Assembly: GCF_900115565.1 (NCBI RefSeq)
Contig: NZ_FOWW01000003.1
Span: 434,001 to 498,000, forward strand
Source of the DNA: Amycolatopsis arida
GTDB lineage: Bacteria; Actinomycetota; Actinomycetes; Mycobacteriales; Pseudonocardiaceae
DNA length: 64,000 nt
Direction: 5' to 3'
Shown here: one piece after another, positions 57,886-64,000 of the stretch
Position numbering within the stretch: position 1 is the stretch's first letter
Layout of the letters: every line of letters starts with the position of its first letter
Made by a program: the position numbers and the translations under genes
The notes under the pieces: generated by a model
The model's input: only the letters and a program-made list of their open reading frames with translations
What the model was told of the DNA's origin: nothing
The model's database searches: none

Positions 57886-58251
57886 GCGCTTGTCTCCTCG
57901 GGTCGATGCCGCGCGGCCGCTTGTGGCGGCCACCACGACTCGCCGGCGGCCACCCGCGCACCGGGTCCGAGCGCTGGGGTCACCGTCGGCGGTGACGGTT
58001 CACGCGCACATCCTGGCATGAAATCCCCGGGTGTCGTGAGTCCTCGAAGCCGATTTGTTGTCCGCGCAGGGTTGCTGAGCTGCGGAAACGCTAGGGAGCC
58101 CGATGGTGGGGATGCCGAAGGTAGGCCCCTCGCGCGCACCACGCGACCAGCCCGTTCGTGGCCGACCCCGAGCGCCGGAGCGGCCCGGGCGGGCGCGCGA
58201 TCTCGCGCTAGTGTGACGTGAGACACAGCGAATGCGTGTCAAGATCGGGGC

Positions 58252-59667
58252 ATGGACCAGCGAGCCGTGCGCGAGACGGTCCGGCACCTGTGGGCCGGCG
58301 ACGCGCTGCGCAGCCTCTCCCATTTCGTGGCGATCCCCGCGCTGTCCCCGGCGTTCGACGTGCGCTGGGCGACCACCCGGCACCTGCACGACGCCGTGAC
58401 GCACGTGCGGACGTGGCTGGACGAGCGGCCGCTGCCGGGCGCGACCACCGAGGTCGTCGAGCTCCCCGGCCGCACCCCGCTGCTCCTGCTGGACGTGCCG
58501 GCGGCCGGGACCACGGGTGCGGAGACCGTGGTGGTCTACGGGCACCTGGACAAGCAGCCCGCGGCCGGTGAGTGGTCACCGGGCCTGGGACCGTGGACAC
58601 CGGTGGTCCGCGACGGCCGGCTCTACGGCCGAGGCGCCGGCGACGACGGCTACGCCGGGTACGCGGCGGCGACCGCGCTGGCCGCCCTGCACGCGGCCGG
58701 CGGCCGGCACGCCCGGACGGTCGTGCTGCTCGAGACGGGCGAGGAGTCCGGCAGCCCGGACCTCGCCGCGTACCTCGACCACCTGGCCGAGCGGATCGGC
58801 CCGGTGGGGCTGGTGGTGTGCCTGAACACCGCCGGCGGCGACTACGACGCGCTGTGGCTGGCCACCTCGCTGCGCGGCATCGCGTTCCTCGACGTCACCG
58901 TGCGGGTGCTGGAGACCGGCGTGCACTCGGGGCACGCCAGCGGCCTGGTGGCCAGCTCGTTCCGGGTGTTGCGGGAGCTGCTCGACCGGATCGAGGACCC
59001 GCGCACCGGGCGGATCCTGCTGCCCGAGCTGGCCACCGAGGTGCCGGCGGAGCGGCTGGCCGAGGTGCGCGCGGCGGTGGCCCGCGGGTACCGGCCGGCG
59101 CCGCTGCCATTGGTGGACGGCGTGCGGCTGGTCGACGACGACCCCGTGCAGCTGATCCTGAACAACACCTGGCGGCCGACGCTGTCGGTGACCGGCGCCG
59201 ACGGGCTGCCACCGGTGGCCGACGCCGGCAACGTGCTGCGCCCGGCCACCACGCTGAAGCTCAGCTTCCGGCTGCCGCCGACGGTCGACGCCGGCGCCGC
59301 GCTGCGGGCCGTCGAGCGGGCGCTGACCACGGACGTGCCGTTCGACGCCGACGTGCGGATCGCCCGGCCGGAGGCCGCCGACGGGTGGAACGCGCCGCCG
59401 ATGGCGCCGTGGTTGCGCTCCGCGCTGGACACCGTGGGCGCGGACGTGTTCGGCCGCCCGTGGCAGGCCATCGGGCTGGGTGGCTCAATCCCGTTCCTCG
59501 GGTTGTTCGCGCGGGCCTACCCGGACGCGCAGTTCGTGGTCACCGGCCCGCGCGGACCGGGGAACAACGCCCACGTGCCCGACGAGTGGTTGCACCTGGA
59601 GCAGACCGCGCGGGTCACCGAGGCGGTGGCGCACCTGCTGCACGCGCACGCCACCGCACCCGGCTGA
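58252..59667 (+). CDS. M20 family metallopeptidase (dipeptidase type)
   Basis: 471 residues from ATG 58252. Zinc-site motifs are in order: VVVYGHLDKQP (His, Asp), RGAGDDGYAGYA (bridging Asp), and LETGEESGSPD (catalytic Glu-Glu). The dimerisation insert includes VLETGVHSGHASGLV. A late PRGPGNNAHVPDEWLHL segment supplies the last His ligand. It resembles cytosolic Xaa-dipeptidase/CNDP-like peptidases that hydrolyse small peptides. Monocistronic; possibly linked to amino-acid supply to the neighbouring bkd and liv genes. Confidence 0.94.
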   Translation: MDQRAVRETVRHLWAGDALRSLSHFVAIPALSPAFDVRWATTRHLHDAVTHVRTWLDERPLPGATTEVVELPGRTPLLLLDVPAAGTTGAETVVVYGHLDKQPAAGEWSPGLGPWTPVVRDGRLYGRGAGDDGYAGYAAATALAALHAAGGRHARTVVLLETGEESGSPDLAAYLDHLAERIGPVGLVVCLNTAGGDYDALWLATSLRGIAFLDVTVRVLETGVHSGHASGLVASSFRVLRELLDRIEDPRTGRILLPELATEVPAERLAEVRAAVARGYRPAPLPLVDGVRLVDDDPVQLILNNTWRPTLSVTGADGLPPVADAGNVLRPATTLKLSFRLPPTVDAGAALRAVERALTTDVPFDADVRIARPEAADGWNAPPMAPWLRSALDTVGADVFGRPWQAIGLGGSIPFLGLFARAYPDAQFVVTGPRGPGNNAHVPDEWLHLEQTARVTEAVAHLLHAHATAPG

Positions 59668-59670
59668 CCC

Positions 59671-59740
59671 GCCGTGTTCGCCGCTCCCGTCACCGTGTTC
59701 GCGGCTCGCGTCGGCGTGTTGACGGCTCCCGGCGCCGGCC
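59671..59740 (-). repeat. Dispersed element III, locus iii (21-bp tandem repeats)
   Basis: Three units: CGTGTTCGCCGCTCCCGTCAC, then CGTGTTCGCGGCTCGCGTCGG, then CGTGTTGACGGCTCCCGGCGC. They match, in inverted orientation, the repeats at 22950-23035. They fill the 79-base convergent gap between the M20 gene and the binding-protein gene. Confidence 0.75.
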
Positions 59741-59746
59741 GGGTCG

Positions 59747-61027
59747 TCAGTTGTCGGCCTTGCGGAACTGGAACTCCTGCGCGGCCGACGAGGTGACGCC
59801 GTACTTCAGCGTGGCCAGGCCGAACGGCTTGGCCGGGTCGACCCGGAACAGGGTGGTCGAGCGCGGTGGGTTGCGCTGCTCGGCGGGACCGTAGGTGTAG
59901 TCGCCGGTGAGCCCGTCGAAGCTGACCACGCCGAGCTGCTTCGACGCCTCGAGGATGCCCTGCCGGGAGAGGTCGCCGAGCTCGACGGCCTTCTCCAGCA
60001 CCGCGGTCATCGCCCGGCCCTGGTTGTAGCCGAACGCGAAGTAGAAGTCCGGCTGCTGCTGCGGCGCGAACTCCGCCACCCGGTCGACCATGTCCCTCAT
60101 GCCCGGCACCGACTCGTCGCCCCACTCGGTGCCCTCGCTGGCGATGATCACGTTCTGCTCCAGGTAGGGCGCCACCGGCGACTGCGCCAGCGCGCCGACC
60201 CAGCTCGGCGACTGCGCGTACCACTTCGGCGTGAACCGGGCCTGTGCCGCGGTGCCCCAGATCTTGCCCGCGTCGGTGGGCGTGGCGGTGAGGAACACCA
60301 TCTCGCAGCCGGCGCCGGCGAGCGCGCCGATCTGCCCGGCGTAGTTCTCCGTGTTGACCTTGAACCGCTGGGTGTTGGTGACGGTGAAGCCGTACCTCTC
60401 CGCGGCGAAGTCGATGCCCTGCTGGCCGGCCTCGCCGTACACGTCGTCCTGCACCATCGTGCAGATCCGCGACCGCGTGCCGCCGCCGCCCTCGCCGAGG
60501 TAGTGGTCCATCGCGTTGATCGCCTGGATCTGGTACGGAGCGCCGACCGGCAGCAGGTGGTCCTCCCGCACCCACAGGGCGTCGAGCGAGGCCGGCGCGG
60601 CGAGGACGTTGTCGGCGCGCAGCTGCGGTAGCACGGCGAGGGTCGGCGCGGTGCCGAGCACCTGGGTGAACGCCACGACGTCGCCCTTGATCTTGTTGTA
60701 CTGCTGTACGGTGACGTCGGACTTGTACTGGGTGTCCTCCTGCAGCAGCTCCACCTTGTACTTGCCGGCGATGCCGCCCTGGGCGTTGACGTGGTCGAAC
60801 CACACCTTGTTGCCGGAGGTCAGCGGTTGGCCGATCACGGCGATCGGACCGGACAGCGGGCTGAGCACGCCGAGCTTGATGGTGGTGCCGTCGAAGCCGG
60901 GGGTGGCCGCGGGCGCGCCGGCCTCGCCACCGTCGGACCCGCCGTTGTCGCCGGCGCCACCGCAGCCGGCGGCGACCAGCGCCGCCGCGGCGAGCACCGC
61001 CGCGAGTCGAGATCGTTGCACCTGCAT
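59747..61027 (-). CDS. ABC transporter substrate-binding lipoprotein (LivK-type)
   Basis: 426 residues from ATG 61027, with AAGGAGCG nine bases upstream. The lipobox is LVAAGCGG with Cys22. A Gly/Asp-rich linker is followed by a periplasmic-binding type I fold: TIKLGVLSPLSGPIAVIGQPLTSG, KVELLQEDTQYKSDVTVQQYNK, DFYFAFGYNQGRAMTAVLEKA. It binds branched-chain amino acids, amides or urea-like ligands outside the membrane. It is the third gene of the livH-livM-binding-protein operon. Confidence 0.94.
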   Translation of the reverse strand: MQVQRSRLAAVLAAAALVAAGCGGAGDNGGSDGGEAGAPAATPGFDGTTIKLGVLSPLSGPIAVIGQPLTSGNKVWFDHVNAQGGIAGKYKVELLQEDTQYKSDVTVQQYNKIKGDVVAFTQVLGTAPTLAVLPQLRADNVLAAPASLDALWVREDHLLPVGAPYQIQAINAMDHYLGEGGGGTRSRICTMVQDDVYGEAGQQGIDFAAERYGFTVTNTQRFKVNTENYAGQIGALAGAGCEMVFLTATPTDAGKIWGTAAQARFTPKWYAQSPSWVGALAQSPVAPYLEQNVIIASEGTEWGDESVPGMRDMVDRVAEFAPQQQPDFYFAFGYNQGRAMTAVLEKAVELGDLSRQGILEASKQLGVVSFDGLTGDYTYGPAEQRNPPRSTTLFRVDPAKPFGLATLKYGVTSSAAQEFQFRKADN

Positions 61028-61053
61028 GGTGACGCTCCTTGCCGCTCGTAGGA

Positions 61054-62151
61054 CTAGTAGGAGAAGGGCCAGGCCTTGAAGTAGTTCTTGACCCGCAGCC
61101 AGATGCCGGCCAGCCCGCGTGGTTCCAGCACCAGGAACAGGACGATGAGCAGGCCGAAGATCGCCTGGTTGAGGGCGAAGACGCTGATGAGGCCGTCGCC
61201 GCCGACGCTGGTTCGCACGCCGGGGATGGCCGCGCTGTACCGGTCGATCAGCGCGGGCAGCGCGCCGACGAAGATCGCGCCGAGGACGGAGCCGAACACG
61301 GTGCCCAGACCGCCGACGATCACGATCGCGATGTACTGGATGGACAGCAGCAGGTTCCACTCGTCAGGGCTGACGAACTGCTGGTAGGCCCCGAACAGCG
61401 CACCGGCCGTGGACGCGATGGCGCTGGAGAGCACGAACGCGCCGATCTTGTAGCGGCCGGCCCGCACGCCGATCACCTCGGCGGCCTGGTCGCGGTCGCG
61501 GACGGCCTGCAGGGCGCGGCCGGGGCGGGTGCGCACCAGGTTCTTCGCCAGCAGCGCGACCAGCCCGACCAGCCCCCAGACCAGCCAGAACCAGCCCTGG
61601 TTGCGCGAGTAGCTCTCGCCGGCGATGGTCAGCGCGGAGAAGTCGACCGGGCCGAGGGTCGCCGGCGCGGTGACCGAGGTGCCGGAGTTGCCCCCGGTGA
61701 GGCCGGTGAGGTTCCGCCACAGGTGCTCGCCGACGAAGATCAGGCCGAGGGTGACGATCGCCAGGTAGTGGCCGCGCAGCCGCAGCGCGAACGGGCCGAT
61801 CAGGCCGCCGAGCACGGCGCCGGTGAGCGCCGCGGCGAGCAGCCACAGCGGCAGCGGGAGGTCGAGGTCGCCACCGACCCTGGCGGTGACGTAGGCGCCG
61901 GCGCCGATGAAGAACGCGTGGCCGAGCGAGATCTGTCCACAGTAGCCGGTGAGCAGGTTCAGCCCGATCGCGCCGACCGCGGTGATGCCGACGTAGACGA
62001 GCACCGACAGCCAGAAGTCGTCCCGCACCACCGCGGGCAGGACCAGGAAGCCGGCGACCATCGCGACCAGGCCGGCCCTGGCCCACGGGCCGCCGAACAG
62101 GCGTAGCTCGGTGGCGTAGGAGCGGACCAGGTTGCGGTGCGGTCGTGCCAT
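61054..62151 (-). CDS. Branched-chain amino acid ABC permease, LivM-type
   Basis: 365 residues from ATG 62151, overlapping the LivH stop by ATGA. About ten membrane helices with the LivM signature LLTGYCGQISLGHAFFIGAGAYVTA, then RGHYLAIVTLGLIFVGEHLW, and the ATPase-contact EAA-like loop RDRDQAAEVIGVRAGRYKIGAFVLSSAIASTAGALFGAYQQFVSP. It forms the translocation channel with LivH. No ATPase genes (livG/livF) are in the window. Confidence 0.95.
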   Translation of the reverse strand: MARPHRNLVRSYATELRLFGGPWARAGLVAMVAGFLVLPAVVRDDFWLSVLVYVGITAVGAIGLNLLTGYCGQISLGHAFFIGAGAYVTARVGGDLDLPLPLWLLAAALTGAVLGGLIGPFALRLRGHYLAIVTLGLIFVGEHLWRNLTGLTGGNSGTSVTAPATLGPVDFSALTIAGESYSRNQGWFWLVWGLVGLVALLAKNLVRTRPGRALQAVRDRDQAAEVIGVRAGRYKIGAFVLSSAIASTAGALFGAYQQFVSPDEWNLLLSIQYIAIVIVGGLGTVFGSVLGAIFVGALPALIDRYSAAIPGVRTSVGGDGLISVFALNQAIFGLLIVLFLVLEPRGLAGIWLRVKNYFKAWPFSY

Positions 62152-63047
62152 CAGATCCGCCTCACTTCCTTGGTGCCCAGCAGGCCGTACGGTCGGATCA
62201 GCAGGATCACGATCATCAGCAGGTACGGCACGATCACCGAGACGTTGTCGCCGGCCCAGGAGAACAGCTCGTCCTGGTAGCCGCGGGTGAGCGCCTCGGC
62301 GAGGCCGATGATCAGTCCACCGAGGACGGCGCCGGCGGGGGAGTCGAGACCGCCGAGGATCATCGCCGGGAACGCGGCGAGCGCGATGAACCCGATCGAG
62401 GGGGAGAGCCCGCCGGGGCCGGCGGCCATGGTGATGCCGGCGAGCGCGGCCAGCGCGGCGGCGATGGCCCAGGAGATCGCGTAGACGCGGCGGGCGCTGA
62501 TGCCCTGCGCGAGCGCGGCCTCCGGGTCGAAGGCGGTGACCCGCATGGCCAGGCCGAGGGAGCTGAACCGGAAGAAGAGGAAGAACGCAACGACGGCCGC
62601 GGCGGTGAGGCCGATGGTCCACAGGTCCCGGACGCCGAAGACCAGCCCGCCGGCCTCGACGGTCCGGATGTTCCACGGGTTGGGCACCTGGCGGTGCTCG
62701 AAGCCCCACACCGCGGTGATCAGCGGCTCGAGGACGAACAGCAGCCCGATGGTGATCATGATGACCGCGAACGGGGGCTGGCCGACCATCCGGCGCAGCA
62801 CGATGCGCTCGAAGCCGGCACCGACCAGCGCGGCGGCCGCGCACCCCAGCACGACGGCGAGGCCGAAGGCGAGCGCCAGGGTGTCGGCGAAGGTGTAGCC
62901 GAGGTAGGCGCCGAGCGCGAGCAGCCCGCCCTGGGCAAAGTTGATCACGCCGGTGGACTTGTAGATCACCACGAACCCGAGCGCGACCAGGGCGTAGGTG
63001 GAGCCGAGCGCCAGCCCCGCGAAGCAGTTCTGCAGAAACGTGATCAC
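62151..63047 (-). CDS. Branched-chain amino acid ABC permease, LivH-type
   Basis: 298 residues from GTG 63047. Eight to nine membrane helices; LivH blocks include FAGLALGSTYALVALGFVVIYKSTGVINFAQGGLLALGAYLG, AFDPEAALAQGISARRVYAISWAIAAALAALAG and FPAMILGGLDSPAGAVLGGLIIGLAEAL. It heads the permease-binding protein operon. Upstream lies a 600-base minisatellite rather than ATPase genes, so the operon starts here or was separated from livG/livF by the repeats. Confidence 0.94.
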   Translation of the reverse strand: MITFLQNCFAGLALGSTYALVALGFVVIYKSTGVINFAQGGLLALGAYLGYTFADTLALAFGLAVVLGCAAAALVGAGFERIVLRRMVGQPPFAVIMITIGLLFVLEPLITAVWGFEHRQVPNPWNIRTVEAGGLVFGVRDLWTIGLTAAAVVAFFLFFRFSSLGLAMRVTAFDPEAALAQGISARRVYAISWAIAAALAALAGITMAAGPGGLSPSIGFIALAAFPAMILGGLDSPAGAVLGGLIIGLAEALTRGYQDELFSWAGDNVSVIVPYLLMIVILLIRPYGLLGTKEVRRI

Positions 63048-63099
63048 GTCGCCACCACCCAGGGGGAGAGCCCGGCGCCGCCGGCTCGGGCGCCCTGGT

Positions 63100-63655
63100 G
63101 CCGCGCACGGCGGAGCCACTCGCTCCGGCGACCCTGGCGGCCTCCGTGAACGTGATGACCTTCGCGAGCCTGGCGAACCCGGTGGCTTCCGTGAGCGTGG
63201 TGAGTACCGCGAACCTGCTGGCTTCCGTAATGCCGGCGCGCTCCACGAACCCCGCGCACCCGGAGCGCGGCACCAGCCCACTGAGCTCCGCACGCCTGGC
63301 GGACTCGGCGAACCACGCGAGCTCCGCGAACCGAACCGGCGCCGCGAACCCCGCAAGCTCCACAAGTTTGATGGACCGCGCGAGCCCCGCCACCCCGGAG
63401 CGCTCCTCGAACCCCGTGATCTCCGCCATCCCGACGGGCGCCGCGAACACCACAAGCTCCACAAACCTGATGGACCGCGCGAGCCCCGCCACCCCGGAGC
63501 GCTCCCCGAACCCTGTTACCTCCGCCATCCCGGTGGCCACGAACCCCGTGAACTCCGCGAACTCGATGGGCGCCACGAACCTCGTGCGGTTCACCTACTC
63601 GGTGAATCCCGCGAACCTGGTGAACGCCACGTACCTGGTGAGTTCCGCGACATGA
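63100..63655. repeat. Degenerate 18-bp minisatellite upstream of livH
   Basis: Strings of 18-bp units of the type GTGAAyyCCGCGAACCTG are clear at the right end (63541-63655) and degenerate leftwards. Superimposed is a longer direct duplication of about 108 bases near 63370-63530, whose units start ATGGACCGCGCGAGCCCCGC. Because the period is a multiple of three, both strands remain open over several hundred bases (left strand FAEFTGF-like, right strand NPVNSAN-like). I regard it as non-coding. With 63656-64000 it makes a 950-base stretch without a recognised gene. Confidence 0.75.
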
Positions 63656-63804
63656 GCCGCCATCGGAAACGACGAGAGCCGCCGGAATCGAGCGGGCCAC
63701 ACGAACCGGGTTGGCCCCGCGAGTCTCGTACGCTGGGTGTGAGTGGGGCGCTGCCGCCGCGAAAGCCCCATTCGGTTCGCGATTTCCTCGCGCGCGCGGT
63801 GGGG

Positions 63805-63893
63805 TGCGCCCGCCCATCCCAAGGGGGCCGTCCCAGCTCCAGTCTACCGGGGATGGGGGTGCGCAAGGGGGCACTCGCGAAATCTGTGGACAA
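63805..63893 (-). repeat. Dispersed element II, copy 4
   Basis: On the minus strand TTGTCCACAGATTTC is followed 42 bases later by GGTAGACTGGA (63848-63838) and a GC-rich end with GGGATGGGCGGGCGC. It differs from the other copies by one base in spacing. Two exact TTGTCCACA boxes (63893-63885 and 63912-63904) lie at its head. The last 75 bases of the window may belong to a gene running off the edge, but too little is visible to call it. Confidence 0.65.
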
Positions 63894-64000
63894 CCGAGAC
63901 CGATGTGGACAATTCGGAGGGCCGGGGTGTCGGTGGGCGCGACCTCCTGCTCGGCCAGCGCCTCGATATCCGCACCGGCCGACGGCCCACCCTCCTCACC

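Noticed and set aside
58201-58251. GACAC..GTGTC dyad as operator of the M20 peptidase gene
   Set aside because: Arms of only five bases in GC-rich DNA; not distinguishable from chance.
63044-63874. Long open frames on both strands over the region upstream of livH
   Set aside because: They consist of 18-bp repeat translations with no recognisable domain, and they arise because the period is a multiple of three.
63928-64000. C-terminal end of a gene entering from the right edge
   Set aside because: The minus-strand frame (ADIEALAEQEVAPTDT) looks codon-biased, but it runs without a stop into element II and is too short to assign.

Overview
The window is GC-rich, densely coding chromosomal DNA from a high-GC actinomycete. 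The most likely family is Pseudonocardiaceae (an Amycolatopsis, Actinophytocola or Saccharomonospora relative). The evidence is GTG/ATG starts with 4-bp stop/start overlaps, GTP-type PEP carboxykinase, a Dcd-type dCTP deaminase, a DUF6297 membrane protein, an HtdX/FabG4/FadA2 cluster laid out as in mycobacteria, and intergenic hairpins and short repeats. The genus is inference. No phage, IS element, CRISPR array or rRNA was seen. One tRNA-Gly(CCC) is present.

Layout. 0-2.2 kb: tail of an acyl-CoA dehydrogenase and two enoyl-CoA hydratases. 2.3-4.1 kb: an unknown protein coupled to an XRE-ImmA/IrrE metallopeptidase regulator. 4.1-7.4 kb: CAP-domain protein, MarR, dcd and an MpaB/DUF2236 oxygenase. 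7.5-8.2 kb: tRNA-Gly and a repeat-rich gene-free stretch. 8.2-11.8 kb: a small-gene neighbourhood scarred by duplication: methyltransferase, tyrosine phosphatase, a Phd/RelE toxin-antitoxin pair, a phosphatase relic, GNAT, RidA and a RidA relic. 11.8-13.7 kb: two-component system. 13.9-18.7 kb: dynamin GTPase, GrpE-like protein, second dynamin GTPase and an Asp-rich protein. 19-24.6 kb: pckG, an ABC ATPase plus DUF6297, and an unusual Nramp-family transporter. 24.6-26.5 kb: XRE regulator, Pro-rich secreted protein, SigE-type sigma factor and a membrane anti-sigma candidate. 26.6-29.2 kb: WXG100-EndoU polymorphic toxin, its immunity protein, and an orphan EndoU fragment fused to a second immunity-like domain. 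29.3-34 kb: TAP-like hydrolase, septum-formation lipoprotein, DUF3311 and MctP symporter.

34-38.5 kb: DUF6886, ECF sigma factor with its YCII partner, AhpD-like protein, DUF3072 and a MarR-GNAT fusion. 38.7-43.6 kb: a 49-aa protein, AAA ATPase, TipA-type MerR, secreted GDPD and DoxX. 43.7-45.5 kb: DrrAB-type ABC exporter. 45.7-51.3 kb: a lipid cluster (FadA2-like thiolase, FabG4, HtdX, TetR and two SCP2 proteins) apparently tied together by one TetR operator sequence found in both divergent promoters. 51.3-54 kb: FxsA, TetR and a secreted propeller-like protein. 54.2-57.9 kb: branched-chain 2-oxoacid dehydrogenase E1a-E1b-E2. 58.2-63 kb: M20 peptidase and Liv-type permeases with binding protein but no ATPases. 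63.1-64 kb: a degenerate minisatellite and another dispersed element.

The most notable items are the toxin-immunity cassette with a natural toxin-immunity fusion, and three families of dispersed intergenic elements, found mainly in convergent gaps. One of them is a long hairpin with a compensatory base change. Also notable are the dynamin-GrpE-dynamin operon and the duplication scars around the toxin-antitoxin pair.
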